43,700 nucleotides of DNA, taken from contig NZ_RHOE01000018.1 of assembly GCF_003946385.1 (NCBI RefSeq), positions 1 through 43,700 on the forward strand, written 5' to 3'. The notes below the pieces were generated by a model that saw only the letters and a list, made by a program, of their open reading frames with translations, was not told where the DNA came from and searched no databases. Below, in pieces: positions 32,397-41,971 of this stretch. The translations under genes were made by a program, and so were the position numbers. This DNA is from Loigolactobacillus zhaoyuanensis (GTDB lineage: Bacteria; Bacillota; Bacilli; Lactobacillales; Lactobacillaceae). Positions within the stretch are counted from its first letter, which is position 1. Each line of letters opens with the position of its first letter.

Positions 32397-35300
32397 GTGG
32401 AGCTTAAAACATTAGAAATCAATGGTTTCAAATCCTTCGCCGATAAAACTGTGATCAAATTTGATCACGGGATTACGGGTATCGTTGGCCCTAATGGTAG
32501 CGGGAAAAGTAATATTACCGAGGCCATTCGTTGGGCCTTAGGCGAACAGTCGGCTAAAAGCCTTCGTGGCGGAAAAATGCCGGATATTATTTTTGCCGGC
32601 TCTAGTGAGCGTAAGCCACTAAACCGCGCCGAAGTGACTTTAGAATTTGATAATCAAGATCATCAGTTGAAGTCAGATTATGATCAGATCAGCGTCACGC
32701 GAGTTTTGTATCGTGATGGGACTTCGGCTTTTTATTTGAATCAAAAAAGTTGTCGCTTAAAGGATATCGTTAATTTATTTATGGATTCTGGCCTTGGGCG
32801 AGAATCCTTTTCCATTATTTCACAGGGAAAAATTGCCGCGATCTTTAACAGTAAACCGGAGGATCGCCGCGGTATAATTGAAGAAGCTGCCGGTGTCGTC
32901 AAATATAAACAACGTAAAAAAGAAGCTGACAGTCAGTTACTGGCCACCGCCGATAATCTGCACCGTGTTTCCGATATTATCGCTGAATTAGCGCAACAGG
33001 TTGAGCCGTTAAAGGAACAAAGTAGCTTAGCTAAAGATTACTTACAGCAAAAGAAACAGTTAGATGAAATCACCAAAACATTATTAGTGCGACAGATCGA
33101 GTCTAAAGTGGCAACAAAACAGACCCAGCAACAAGCTTTAAAAACTGCACAAGAAAATGTGGTGTTGGCCCAACGCAATCAAACTGAATTTCAAGCTAAA
33201 GTCACGGCGCAGAAAGCCCAGCAGCAAAAAAACACGCAGCGGCTGGATACGTTGCAGCAAGATCAGCTGCGGATCACCAAGCAGCAAGCTGAACTATCCG
33301 GCCAAGCTGAATTAGCTGGTGAACGGCGGCAGGTGGCACAAGATAAGTTGGCCGAACTCACCGCAGAACTAAAAAAACAGCAACAGCAATTAAATGAGTT
33401 ACAGCAAGTGATCGCCACAGAAAAAACGGCGCTACAACAGGCGGATACAGATCTACAGCAAAAACAGCAGCTGGTTAAAAACTATACCCAGGCACAACAA
33501 GTCGATGAGGCAACAATCAAACGCGCTGTGGAAGACTTACGCCAACAATATATTGATCAGCTGCAACAACAAACGACGTTGCACAATGAGGCCGTTTATT
33601 TAGAGCGCGAACAAAAACAAACTCAGGTACAAGATCAAAAGCAGCAGGCTGCTGCCGCGGCACTAAAGCAACGGATAACTGAGCTAGCTGAACAACGAAC
33701 GACTGCGCAAGCAACAGCGACTAAGCTGGATCAAGCGCAGCAACAAATTCAGCAACAACAACAAAAATTACAAACGCAATTGCAACAAAATCAGCAGCAA
33801 TATGATCAGCAACAGCAGCAGTGGTACCAAGCATTAGCAATCATGCAAAAAGGTGAAGCTAAGCAGGCTAGTTTGGCGGAGATGAAGGACGATTACAGCG
33901 GCTTTTATGCTGGTGTGCGTAGCATTCTCAAGCACAAGGGCCAACTAGCTGGCGTGGTCGGTGCCGTTGCGGAATTACTGACTGTGCCGCCAAAATACAA
34001 TCAGGCACTGGAGGCCATTTTAGGCAATCAATTACAAGCCGTGGTCGTGGCTGATGAAGCGGCGGGTAAGCGTAGTATCGCCTATTTGAAACAGCAGCAT
34101 CTAGGCCGCGCCACCTTTTTACCATTGGCAGTGATGCAGCCGCAACAACTAAGCAGTATGCAACAGCAGCAACTAGCCGACCAACCTGGCTTTATTGGCG
34201 TCGCCGCTGATCTTGTTCAATTCGCGCCGGCCCACGCTAACGTGATGCGCCATTTACTCGGCCGCATCGTTATCGCCACTGATTTAGCAGCGGCGATCAA
34301 GTTAGCGGCTATTTTGCAGCATCGTGTCCGCATTGTGACCTTGGAAGGCGACATCCTTAATCCAGGGGGCGCAATGACTGGTGGCGGTAAAACCAAGCAA
34401 AATGGCTTGCTGGTGCGCGAACAAGAACAACGCGATCTAGTGGCGCAATTGGCTAAAATGAAGGCACAATTAGCGACTAAGGAACAAGCGTTACAGACGC
34501 TAAAGCAGCAAATCGATGATGCGACGCAACAATCGACGGCGGCTGAGCAACAATTAAAAAAGCTGACCCAACAAGAATTAGAGAATCAGGCTGTTTTAAA
34601 GGATTTAGCCCGGCAGCAAACCCAATTAGATCGGGAACAAACCGCCGCTAATTTCGATAATCAACAACAATCGGATGCCGTTGCTGAGCATCAACAAAAA
34701 CAAACGGCCAATCAGCAGCAAACCAAACAAATCGATGCGGCCATTAAACAAATCCAGGCTGATCTAGCCGCTAAACAGGCACAGTTGGCTAGTTGGCAAT
34801 CTAATCAGGCTGCTACGGCCACTCAGCGGCAACAAGCGCAAACTGATTTAGCTGTGGCTCAGGAAAAACAAAAGCAGCGCCAACAGACTAATCGACAGCA
34901 TGTTGAACAGCAAAGCACCTTGCAGGCAGCAATTGTCCGTGATCAGCAGCAAGCCGCTCAATTGACCCAACAATTGAGTTTGCAAACGCAAGATCACGCC
35001 AGCAACGCGGCTGATTTAGTACGAGCGGCCAAGCAATTAAAGCAAATTGATGCTGAGATCAAGTCGGTCAAAGCTGCCCGTGAGCAATTGTCCGCTACTT
35101 TGCAACAGCAGGAGCAGCAACTGGCGCATGCGCAAACTGGTTATCAACAACAAACTGCCGCGCAACAACGAATCGAAACTACGCTAACTAATCTGAACGA
35201 AAGTTTGAATCAAGCTTTGGCACAGTTGGAAAGTGATTATAGTTTGAGTTTTGAGGCGGCAAAAGTAGCAGCATTGACCACTGATCAAGCGAAATTGCAG

Positions 35301-35954
35301 CAGCAACAAAAATTACTTAAATTAGGGTTAGCTGATCTAGGCGAGGTCAATTTAGGCGCCATTGCCGAGTACGAGCGTGTCAGCCAACGCTATGAGTTCC
35401 TGTTAGCGCAGCGAGGCGACTTATTAAGTGCCCGTGAGCAATTGACGACCACCATGACGGAAATGGATCAGGAAGTCAGCCTGCGCTTTAAAGCGACCTT
35501 TGACGCAACGGCCAAAGCATTTGCAGAAATTTTCCCACAAATGTTTGGCGGTGGTCAAGCCAGCTTGAGTTTAACCAACCCCGCTGACCTACTGACCACT
35601 GGCATTGAAATTACCGCGCAGCCACCAGGCAAAAAGTTACAACAATTAAGTTTATTATCTGGTGGTGAACGGGCGCTGACCGCGATTACGTTGTTGTTTG
35701 CAATCATTAACGTGCGGCCAGTTCCGTTATGTATTTTAGATGAAGTTGAAGCTGCATTGGATGAAGCTAATGTCGAGCGCTTTGGTCGCTTTTTGCAGCG
35801 TTACGACCAACAGACGCAATTCGTTGTGATCACGCACCGCAAAGGGACAATGATGGCGATGGATGTGTTGTTTGGCGTCGCAATGCAAGAATCAGGCGTT
35901 TCGCACATGGTATCAGTGGAATTAGCAACGGATAAGCAGGAGGCGCACGCATGA
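32397..35954 (+). CDS. smc: Chromosome segregation protein SMC
   Basis: The 1185-residue condensin subunit has Walker A GPNGSGKSNITEAIRW near the start, long coiled coils very rich in Gln, a hinge at about residues 505-660 (GVVGAVAELLTV, GGAMTGGGKTK), the signature LSLLSGGERALTAITLL and Walker B CILDEVEAALDEANV. With ScpA and ScpB it organises the chromosome. The GTG start at 32397 uses the AAGGAG of the second 14-nt direct repeat. It overlaps the next gene in ATGA. Confidence 0.96.
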   Translation: MELKTLEINGFKSFADKTVIKFDHGITGIVGPNGSGKSNITEAIRWALGEQSAKSLRGGKMPDIIFAGSSERKPLNRAEVTLEFDNQDHQLKSDYDQISVTRVLYRDGTSAFYLNQKSCRLKDIVNLFMDSGLGRESFSIISQGKIAAIFNSKPEDRRGIIEEAAGVVKYKQRKKEADSQLLATADNLHRVSDIIAELAQQVEPLKEQSSLAKDYLQQKKQLDEITKTLLVRQIESKVATKQTQQQALKTAQENVVLAQRNQTEFQAKVTAQKAQQQKNTQRLDTLQQDQLRITKQQAELSGQAELAGERRQVAQDKLAELTAELKKQQQQLNELQQVIATEKTALQQADTDLQQKQQLVKNYTQAQQVDEATIKRAVEDLRQQYIDQLQQQTTLHNEAVYLEREQKQTQVQDQKQQAAAAALKQRITELAEQRTTAQATATKLDQAQQQIQQQQQKLQTQLQQNQQQYDQQQQQWYQALAIMQKGEAKQASLAEMKDDYSGFYAGVRSILKHKGQLAGVVGAVAELLTVPPKYNQALEAILGNQLQAVVVADEAAGKRSIAYLKQQHLGRATFLPLAVMQPQQLSSMQQQQLADQPGFIGVAADLVQFAPAHANVMRHLLGRIVIATDLAAAIKLAAILQHRVRIVTLEGDILNPGGAMTGGGKTKQNGLLVREQEQRDLVAQLAKMKAQLATKEQALQTLKQQIDDATQQSTAAEQQLKKLTQQELENQAVLKDLARQQTQLDREQTAANFDNQQQSDAVAEHQQKQTANQQQTKQIDAAIKQIQADLAAKQAQLASWQSNQAATATQRQQAQTDLAVAQEKQKQRQQTNRQHVEQQSTLQAAIVRDQQQAAQLTQQLSLQTQDHASNAADLVRAAKQLKQIDAEIKSVKAAREQLSATLQQQEQQLAHAQTGYQQQTAAQQRIETTLTNLNESLNQALAQLESDYSLSFEAAKVAALTTDQAKLQQQQKLLKLGLADLGEVNLGAIAEYERVSQRYEFLLAQRGDLLSAREQLTTTMTEMDQEVSLRFKATFDATAKAFAEIFPQMFGGGQASLSLTNPADLLTTGIEITAQPPGKKLQQLSLLSGGERALTAITLLFAIINVRPVPLCILDEVEAALDEANVERFGRFLQRYDQQTQFVVITHRKGTMMAMDVLFGVAMQESGVSHMVSVELATDKQEAHA

Positions 35955-36760
35955 GTATTCATATGATTGCTTTTGATCTGGATGGGACACTGTTAAATGA
36001 TGCCAAGGAACTAGCACCAGCAACGATAACGATTTTGCAGCAGTTGGCGGCGCGGGATGTACAATTAGTGTTGTGTACTGGCCGGCCGATCAACGCAATC
36101 TGGCGTTATCTGGCGCTATTAGAACTCACCGGTGTCAATAATTACGTGGTGACTTTTAACGGCGCATTGGTTCAACAGGTGGCGACGAAAAAAATTTTGG
36201 CGCAGCACAGTTTGACGAAACAGAGCTTAACGCCATTGGTGGCGTTTGCTCAGCAAGTCAATTGGCCGCTGGATGTTTTGGACTTTGAACAAGTCTATCC
36301 ACTGACTGAATTAGCACCATCACTCTATCAGCAAATGAATCCGAATTTAAAATTTATCCCCCAGACTTTCACTAGCTTACCGAATGATTTAAACTATAGT
36401 AAGGCAGTCGTTGCCGCTGACCATGAGCGGTTAGTGCAAGGCCAACTACAGTTACCGGCGCAATTAGCGACGACCTTTAACGTCGCTTCATCGCGCACTA
36501 ATTTGTTGGAATTTAGTCCCACAACGGTAACTAAGGCGACTGCGCTAGATGTGTTGCTACAGCGTTTTGGCTGGCAGCGGGCGAATTTGATGGCGTTTGG
36601 CGATCAACTCAATGATCTGTCGATGCTGCAAGCAGCCGGAGTCGGCGTAGCAATGAGCAACGGTGTGCCAGAAATCAAGGCCGCCGCTGAACGGATAACG
36701 ACCGTGAATAATGATCAAGATGGTGTGGCTCGTTTTTTACAAGACTATTTCAATTTATAA
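35951..36760 (+). CDS. Cof-type HAD-IIB sugar-phosphatase-like hydrolase
   Basis: The 269-residue protein has the HAD motifs FDLDGTLLND, CTGRP, Lys in YSKAVV and FGDQLNDLSML, with a C2B cap between. Such enzymes dephosphorylate sugar phosphates or flavin-type cofactors; the substrate here is unknown. It overlaps smc by 4 nt and lies before ftsY, so it is translated with the segregation and SRP genes. Confidence 0.9.
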   Translation: MSIHMIAFDLDGTLLNDAKELAPATITILQQLAARDVQLVLCTGRPINAIWRYLALLELTGVNNYVVTFNGALVQQVATKKILAQHSLTKQSLTPLVAFAQQVNWPLDVLDFEQVYPLTELAPSLYQQMNPNLKFIPQTFTSLPNDLNYSKAVVAADHERLVQGQLQLPAQLATTFNVASSRTNLLEFSPTTVTKATALDVLLQRFGWQRANLMAFGDQLNDLSMLQAAGVGVAMSNGVPEIKAAAERITTVNNDQDGVARFLQDYFNL

Positions 36761-36790
36761 AACCGAATTTGTTGAGTGAGGAGTGCGACT

Positions 36791-37807
36791 ATGGGTTTAT
36801 TTGATAAGATTAAGCAGGCATTTGGTGGCGCTAAGCCAGAGGAAACGGCTGCTGAAGAAAAGTATGATAAAGGCTTAGAAAAAAGCCGCAAAACATTTGG
36901 CGATCGGTTGAACGCATTATTTGCCAATTTCCGGACGGTGGATGAAGATTTCTTTGATGATCTGGAAGAGACTTTGATCGGCGCCGACGTCGGCTATGAA
37001 ATGGCGGTCAAGATCAGCGATGAGTTACGTGATGAAGTTAAATTACGGAACGCAAAAAGTCAGCAAGAAGTGGCGCAGACCATTGTCGAAAAATTGGTCA
37101 ATATTTACGAAGCTGAAGGCGTTGACGAGGATAACACGATTAATTTTGCCACTGACGGCCCAACGGTGATCCTATTTGTCGGCGTTAACGGTGTGGGTAA
37201 AACCACCACGGTCGGCAAGCTGGCGCATCAGTACAAAGAAGAAGGCAAAAAAGTTGTGCTGGCGGCCGCTGATACTTTCCGTGCTGGGGCGATCGAGCAA
37301 TTGAAAGTTTGGGGCGAGCGCGCTGACGTGCCAGTTGTGGCTGGTAAAGCGCAAAGTGATCCCGCAGCAGTAGTTTATGATGCGGTACAAAAGGCCAAGC
37401 GTGACCATGATGACGTGCTATTAGTTGATACGGCTGGCCGTTTGCAGAATAAAGTTAATTTAATGAATGAATTAGAGAAAATCAAGCGGGTCATTACCCG
37501 GGAGATTCCTGATGCGCCGCAAGAGGTGTTGTTGGTGCTGGATTCGACCACTGGCCAAAATGCGTTGATCCAAGCTAAACAGTTTAAAGAAACCACTGAT
37601 GTAACGGGGATCGTGCTAACGAAATTAGACGGTACGGCTAAAGGTGGGATCGTGCTGGCGATCCGCAGCGAGTTGGATGTGCCAGTTAAATTAGTTGGCT
37701 TAGGTGAACAGATCGATGACTTGCAACCATTTGACGCCAATGCGTTTGTTTACGGTTTGTTCAAAGATTTGATCCAACCGGAAGATACGGCAGAAAAAAC
37801 CGATTAA
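36791..37807 (+). CDS. ftsY: Signal recognition particle receptor FtsY
   Basis: The 338-residue GTPase has a short acidic N-terminal A region (MGLFDKIKQAFGG start), the N domain, and the G domain with GVNGVGKTTTVGKLA, DTAGRLQNK and LTKLDGTAKGG. It docks Ffh-ribosome complexes at the membrane. ATG at 36791 follows AGGAG by 7 nt; an in-frame ATG at 36776 overlaps no site. Its partner Ffh is encoded at 38752-40188. Confidence 0.95.
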   Translation: MGLFDKIKQAFGGAKPEETAAEEKYDKGLEKSRKTFGDRLNALFANFRTVDEDFFDDLEETLIGADVGYEMAVKISDELRDEVKLRNAKSQQEVAQTIVEKLVNIYEAEGVDEDNTINFATDGPTVILFVGVNGVGKTTTVGKLAHQYKEEGKKVVLAAADTFRAGAIEQLKVWGERADVPVVAGKAQSDPAAVVYDAVQKAKRDHDDVLLVDTAGRLQNKVNLMNELEKIKRVITREIPDAPQEVLLVLDSTTGQNALIQAKQFKETTDVTGIVLTKLDGTAKGGIVLAIRSELDVPVKLVGLGEQIDDLQPFDANAFVYGLFKDLIQPEDTAEKTD

Positions 37808-37837
37808 AAAAAGATCGTGCGCAGGCACGATCTTTTT
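37806..37837. terminator. Bidirectional terminator between ftsY and the convergent gene
   Basis: AAAAAGATCGTGC and GCACGATCTTTTT form a 13-bp stem around a short loop, with A and T runs on both sides. Confidence 0.92.
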
Positions 37838-37842
37838 ACTTA

Positions 37843-38169
37843 CTATTTTGCTGCTTCTGGCGCGCGAACACGGCCAAGGAAGAATTGAACAACGATCAAA
37901 ACGACGTTGATCCAATTGTTAATACCGAGCCAACCAGTTTGTGGGACTTTACTGGAAGCTGAACCTAAGGCCCAACTGATAAAGCCGTTATCACCATAAG
38001 CCCAAACGACTAATAAACCAGCAATGAGTGCAAAGATATTTAGCAACATGAACGCCCATAAATTACCACGCTCACCATTAGCTAAATATTTGAGTGAAAA
38101 ACCGACGTTCCAGATCAACCAAATGGCTAATACCAGAACGGCGCCCCAATAAATAATAACAGGTACCAT
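37843..38169 (-). CDS. Small membrane protein of unknown function
   Basis: The 108-residue protein has three predicted membrane segments: about 4-24 (IIYWGAVLVLAIWLIWNVGF), 36-58 (NLWAFMLLNIFALIAGLLVV) and 83-101 (NWINVVLIVVQFFLGRV). I do not recognise a family. AGGAGG precedes the ATG on the minus strand. It is a single-gene unit between the two SRP operons, convergent with ftsY and divergent from ylxM. Confidence 0.75.
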   Translation of the reverse strand: MVPVIIYWGAVLVLAIWLIWNVGFSLKYLANGERGNLWAFMLLNIFALIAGLLVVWAYGDNGFISWALGSASSKVPQTGWLGINNWINVVLIVVQFFLGRVRAPEAAK

Positions 38170-38232
38170 TAAAATAACCTCCTTTGAAGCCGTTACTACG
38201 AGGCCAAAAAACCACGTAGTACGATTAATTTT

Positions 38233-38241
38233 ATTTTAGCA
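38233..38241 (-). promoter_or_regulatory. Extended -10 promoter of the small membrane protein gene
   Basis: The minus strand reads TGCTAAAAT, an extended -10 box, about 65 nt before the ATG at 38169; TGCTTT upstream at 16-nt spacing is a weak -35. Confidence 0.45.
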
Positions 38242-38267
38242 GATTATCGCTAAAAAAGCAGTGAAAA

Positions 38268-38296
38268 TTGTTAATGTTTACACATAACAGTAAAAT
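38268..38296 (+). promoter_or_regulatory. Candidate promoter of ylxM-ffh
   Basis: TTGTTA at 38268-38273 and TAAAAT at 38291-38296 are 17 nt apart and lie about 80 nt before the ylxM start. Confidence 0.5.
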
Positions 38297-38376
38297 CAGT
38301 CTCAAGATAATTGATTTTACAATCGGCTTAGGTTACGCTTAATAAGTATGCAGAAAATGAAATACTGAGGTTTAAA

Positions 38377-38718
38377 ATGGAAATCGAAAAAAATAATCGA
38401 GTTAATTCGTTATTTGAATTTTATGCGCCGTTATTGACTAAAAAACAATATCATTACCTGCAGCTTTATTACGCCGATGATTATTCATTAGGGGAAATTG
38501 CTGAAGAATTCAATGTTAGTCGGCAGGCTGTTTATGATAATATAAAACGGACAGAAAAAATTTTAGAAGATTATGAACAAAAATTGCAGCTCTATCAAAA
38601 CTTTCAGGTCCGTAATAATGCAACGGATCGTTTACTGGCTTACGGGCAGCAACACTACGCACAGGACCAGCAATTAATGCAGTTGATCAATGAATTAGAG
38701 CAGGATGAAGCTGACTAA
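38377..38718 (+). CDS. ylxM: YlxM/p13-like helix-turn-helix protein of the SRP operon
   Basis: The 113-residue protein has a sigma-70 region 4-like helix-turn-helix ([20 protein letters not shown], then [19 protein letters not shown]). YlxM proteins are encoded before ffh in Firmicutes and were linked to SRP function and acid tolerance in streptococci. ffh follows after 33 nt. Confidence 0.92.
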   Translation: MEIEKNNRVNSLFEFYAPLLTKKQYHYLQLYYADDYSLGEIAEEFNVSRQAVYDNIKRTEKILEDYEQKLQLYQNFQVRNNATDRLLAYGQQHYAQDQQLMQLINELEQDEAD

Positions 38719-38751
38719 TTAGGTCACTAAAAAAACTAGAGGGTGAAATAA

Positions 38752-40188
38752 ATGGCATTTGAGGGTTTAACTGAACGTTTACAAAATGCAATGAGCAAAT
38801 TACGCCGTAAAGGTAAAATTTCGGAGACTGATGTTCGCGAAGCCATGCGTGAAATTCGTTTGGCGTTGCTGGAAGCCGATGTTAACTTTGGCGTAGTTAA
38901 GGATTTTGTTAAAACAGTGCGTGAACGGGCGATTGGTTCAGAAGTGCTGGAAAGTTTAACGCCAGCGCAACAAATCGTTAAAATCGTTGATGAAGAACTG
39001 ACCAAGGTCATGGGCGAAGAAGCCACGGCACTCAACAAGTCACCGCATATTCCGACGATCATCATGATGGTTGGGCTACAAGGGGCTGGTAAAACGACGA
39101 CCGCCGGCAAATTAGCTTATCGCTTGAAAGAAAATGACCAAGCGCGGCCCTTATTTATCGCGGCCGATGTTTACCGGCCAGCGGCGATCGAGCAGTTACA
39201 AGTTGTGGCGCAACAAGTCGGTGCGCCAGTATTTGAATTAGGCACCGATGTTGATCCGCGCGAGATTGTTCGCCAAGGATTAGCCCAAGCAGTGGAAAAT
39301 AAAAATGATTACGTGATCATTGATACCGCCGGCCGTTTACAAATCGATGAGAAATTAATGCAGGAATTGGCTGATATTAAGGAACTCGCACAGCCTAGCG
39401 AAATTTTACTGACTGTCGACGCAATGACGGGGCAAAATGCGGTTAATGTGGCTGAAAGTTTCAATCAACAACTGGATATCACGGGGGTCGTTTTAACTAA
39501 ATTAGACGGCGATACACGTGGTGGGGCGGCACTTTCAATTCGCGCCGTTACCGGTAAGCCAATTAAATTCACTGGTCAAGGCGAAAAGTTGACTGACTTA
39601 GATGTGTTCCATCCAGATCGGATGGCGGATCGAATTCTCGGTATGGGTGACATGCTGACGCTGATCGAAAAAGCTCAAACTGACTATGACGAAGAAAAAG
39701 CCAATAAATTAGCCGAAAAAATGCAGGAGAACACCTTTGACTTCAATGATTTTATCGACCAATTGGATCAAGTCCAAAAAATGGGTGGGATCCAAGATAT
39801 TTTGAAAATGATGCCGGGGATGAATAATGTTCCTGGTTTGGATCAAATTCAAATGGGGCCTAAAGAAACGGGCCACATGAAGGCGGTCGTTTCCTCAATG
39901 ACGCCAGCTGAACGCACTGATCCAGATTTATTGAATCCAAGTCGTCGTCGCCGGATCGCAGCAGGTGCTGGCCGGCCGATCCAAGAAGTTAATCGGATGA
40001 TCAAACAATTTAAAGAATCGCGTAAAATGATGAGTAAGATGTCCAACGGTAACTTTGACGGAATGGATCAAATGTTTGGTCAAGGCATGTCCGGCAAACT
40101 CGGTAAAATGGCGATGGGCTCAATGGTGCGTAAGCAAAAGAAAGATAAACAAAAACGACTTAAACAAGCACGCAAACGCCGTAAGTAA
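38752..40188 (+). CDS. ffh: Signal recognition particle protein Ffh
   Basis: The 478-residue GTPase has N and G domains (GLQGAGKTTTAGKLAY, DTAGRLQIDEK, LTKLDGDTRGGAALS) and a C-terminal Met-rich M domain (MGGIQDILKMMPGMNN and repeated MSKM/GQGMSGKLG segments) that binds 4.5S RNA and signal peptides. It works with FtsY. ATG at 38752 follows AGAGGGTG. A perfect hairpin terminator follows. Confidence 0.96.
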   Translation: MAFEGLTERLQNAMSKLRRKGKISETDVREAMREIRLALLEADVNFGVVKDFVKTVRERAIGSEVLESLTPAQQIVKIVDEELTKVMGEEATALNKSPHIPTIIMMVGLQGAGKTTTAGKLAYRLKENDQARPLFIAADVYRPAAIEQLQVVAQQVGAPVFELGTDVDPREIVRQGLAQAVENKNDYVIIDTAGRLQIDEKLMQELADIKELAQPSEILLTVDAMTGQNAVNVAESFNQQLDITGVVLTKLDGDTRGGAALSIRAVTGKPIKFTGQGEKLTDLDVFHPDRMADRILGMGDMLTLIEKAQTDYDEEKANKLAEKMQENTFDFNDFIDQLDQVQKMGGIQDILKMMPGMNNVPGLDQIQMGPKETGHMKAVVSSMTPAERTDPDLLNPSRRRRIAAGAGRPIQEVNRMIKQFKESRKMMSKMSNGNFDGMDQMFGQGMSGKLGKMAMGSMVRKQKKDKQKRLKQARKRRK

Positions 40189-40193
40189 TATAA

Positions 40194-40225
40194 AAAGGAG
40201 TTGCCAGTGGCAACTCCTTTACTTT
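40194..40225. terminator. Bidirectional terminator between ffh and csbD
   Basis: AAAGGAGTTGCC and GGCAACTCCTTT form a perfect 12-bp stem with loop AGT. The right arm reaches the stop codon of the minus-strand csbD gene. Confidence 0.9.
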
Positions 40226-40422
40226 TTAGCGTCATCAATGGCATCTTTTTGAATTTTTGCCCGTTTGTCTTGGGTTTTATCTTCAGCCAGGTGCTTTGCG
40301 GCTTCTTTGGCTTTGGCCTGATCCTGTTGCTTTTGGCCTTTAGCGGTCAGTTCGTCGTTGTCCACGATTTTACCGGTTGTTTCTTTTACTTTGCCTTTTA
40401 GCTTATCTAGTTTACTTGCCAT
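40219..40422 (-). CDS. CsbD-family stress protein
   Basis: The 67-residue Lys/Asp-rich protein begins MASKLDKLKGKVKETTGKI and continues DNDELTAKGQKQQDQAK, the CsbD-like signature. Members are small, abundant and stress-induced, with no known activity. GAGAGGAG precedes the ATG on the minus strand. It is a single-gene unit convergent with ffh and shares its terminator. Confidence 0.88.
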   Translation of the reverse strand: MASKLDKLKGKVKETTGKIVDNDELTAKGQKQQDQAKAKEAAKHLAEDKTQDKRAKIQKDAIDDAKK

Positions 40423-40598
40423 AAGTTAGGCTCCTCTCCGTGTGTGGTTTGTTCTTAAATTAATTATCGCAAGTTCTGCAGTTTAGTGCGACTAATATGC
40501 AGCTACTTGGCTTACATTGGTATTTATGATGTTATTTTGATAAAATAATAATGCTAAAATTTAGTGGTAAGTGAACTTTTATTGGGCGTAAAAGCTGA

Positions 40599-40662
40599 TA
40601 TAATAGCATTTTAAGCCTGTAAAGAAAAAAACCTTTACAACAGTCCAAATAACTGGTATATT
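40599..40662 (+). promoter_or_regulatory. Two candidate promoters of rpsP
   Basis: An extended -10 TGATATAAT ends at 40604. A second promoter has TTTACA at 40634-40639 and TATATT at 40657-40662 with 17-nt spacing. Between them GTAAAG/CTTTAC forms a small hairpin. Both would drive rpsP-khpA. The rest of 40423-40598 is AT-rich and shows nothing clear. Confidence 0.6.
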
Positions 40663-40695
40663 TATTAGCGTTGAATAAGTTAAGGAGGTGCAGAA

Positions 40696-40971
40696 ATGGC
40701 AGTTAAAATTCGTTTAAAGCGTATGGGTTCTAAAAAGCGCCCATTCTACCGTATCGTTGTGGCAGACTCACGTTCACCTCGTGATGGCCGTTTCATCGAA
40801 ACCGTCGGCACATATAACCCATTAGTTAATCCCGCCGAAGTTAAATTAGAAGAAGAAACAATCCTTGATTGGTTACAAAAAGGTGCGCAACCTTCTGATA
40901 CAGTACGGAATATTTTATCCAATCATGGTATCATGCAAAAGTTGCACGAAGCAAAATTTGCTAAGAAATAA
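40696..40971 (+). CDS. rpsP: 30S ribosomal protein S16
   Basis: The 91-residue protein begins [19 protein letters not shown] and has [21 protein letters not shown], diagnostic of S16. It is needed for 30S assembly. AAGGAGG precedes ATG at 40696. khpA follows after 10 nt, the usual Firmicutes order. Confidence 0.97.
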   Translation: MAVKIRLKRMGSKKRPFYRIVVADSRSPRDGRFIETVGTYNPLVNPAEVKLEEETILDWLQKGAQPSDTVRNILSNHGIMQKLHEAKFAKK

Positions 40972-40981
40972 GGATTAAGCG

Positions 40982-41221
40982 ATGACAGATGTGAAAGAAC
41001 TAATTATGACGATTGTTCAGCCACTTGTCACCTATCCTGATGATATCGAGATCACAACGCGGGACACAGAGCGGTTTCGCGAATACGATCTACGCGTCAA
41101 CCATGAAGATATTGGTCGCATCATTGGTAAACAAGGGCGAGTGGCACAGGCGATCAGAACGATCGTTTATAGTGTAAAAGTACCTGGTAACAAACGTGTG
41201 CGGCTCAACATTATTGAATAA
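40982..41221 (+). CDS. khpA: KH-domain RNA-binding protein KhpA
   Basis: The 79-residue protein is a single KH domain with the GKQG loop in DIGRIIGKQGRVAQAIRTI. KhpA pairs with KhpB (EloR/Jag) to bind RNA and influence cell elongation in streptococci and lactobacilli. It follows rpsP and precedes a terminator and the 112-nt inverted-repeat element. Confidence 0.93.
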   Translation: MTDVKELIMTIVQPLVTYPDDIEITTRDTERFREYDLRVNHEDIGRIIGKQGRVAQAIRTIVYSVKVPGNKRVRLNIIE

Positions 41222-41228
41222 AACAGCT

Positions 41229-41269
41229 AAACGCCTCAATAAGACAGTAATGTTTTATGTGGCGTTTTT
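41229..41269 (+). terminator. Terminator after khpA
   Basis: AAACGCC pairs with GGCGTTT, supported inside by ATAA/TTAT and ACA/TGT, followed by TTTTCTTTT. Confidence 0.8.
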
Positions 41270-41279
41270 CTTTTGAAGA

Positions 41280-41391
41280 GTGTTTATAAAGACGGTTAGG
41301 CTTTGAGTATCAACCTAGTTTAATAATAAGGGTCATGTAATGACTCGTTTTTTAAACGTAGTTGAGCGGAAAAGGCTGTCTTTATAAACAC
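41280..41391. repeat. 112-nt element with perfect 14-bp terminal inverted repeats
   Basis: GTGTTTATAAAGAC (41280-41293) and GTCTTTATAAACAC (41378-41391) are perfect inverted copies; the stem can extend outward with mismatches to about 41275-41396. Inside are GGTT/AACC, GGGTCAT/ATGACTC (41330-41346) and CGTTT/AAACG (41346-41358). As RNA it would form a closed multi-branch structure. It could be a small RNA, a rimM leader element or a MITE; no clear target duplication is seen. Confidence 0.7.
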
Positions 41392-41440
41392 GTTTCCAAC
41401 CCCAAAAAATTAAACACGCTTCAAATAGAAAGGATCACGC

Positions 41441-41971
41441 ATGAGCGAAAAATATTATACAGTCGGTAAAATCGTCAATACTCACGGCATTCGCGGCGAA
41501 GTCCGGGTAATGGCAACGACTGATTTTCCCGCTGAACGGTTTCAGCCAGGTGGTAAACTTTACATCCAACCAGCAGGTAAGCTACAAGCCTTAACGATCA
41601 AAACCCATCGGCGGCATAAAAATTTCAATTTATTGTCGTTTGTTGAATTGCCTGATTTAACGGCAGTCGAACCGATAAAAGGGCAAACCGTTTTGGTGGC
41701 CGGTGATGATCGGCAGGAATTAGCACCTGATGAAGGCTATTATTATCGCGACATTATTGGCTTAAAGATCGTTGATCAAGCCACTAACGCTGATTTAGGT
41801 ACCGTTAAGGAAATCCTTAGTCCAGGCGCCAATGATGTTTGGGTGGTGGCGCGGCCAGGTAAAAAAGATTGGCTGCTACCTTACCTTAAGCAAGTCGTTT
41901 TAGACGTTGATCTAGCGACACAACAAGCAACAGTGGACTTACCGGAAGGGTTGATCGACGATGCGGATTGA
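41441..41971 (+). CDS. rimM: Ribosome maturation factor RimM
   Basis: The 176-residue protein has the RimM N-terminal barrel ([23 protein letters not shown] split at its first 28 residues) and the PRC-barrel end ([36 protein letters not shown]). It helps assemble the 30S head around S19. GAAAGGAT precedes ATG at 41441. It overlaps trmD by 11 nt. Confidence 0.95.
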   Translation: MSEKYYTVGKIVNTHGIRGEVRVMATTDFPAERFQPGGKLYIQPAGKLQALTIKTHRRHKNFNLLSFVELPDLTAVEPIKGQTVLVAGDDRQELAPDEGYYYRDIIGLKIVDQATNADLGTVKEILSPGANDVWVVARPGKKDWLLPYLKQVVLDVDLATQQATVDLPEGLIDDAD

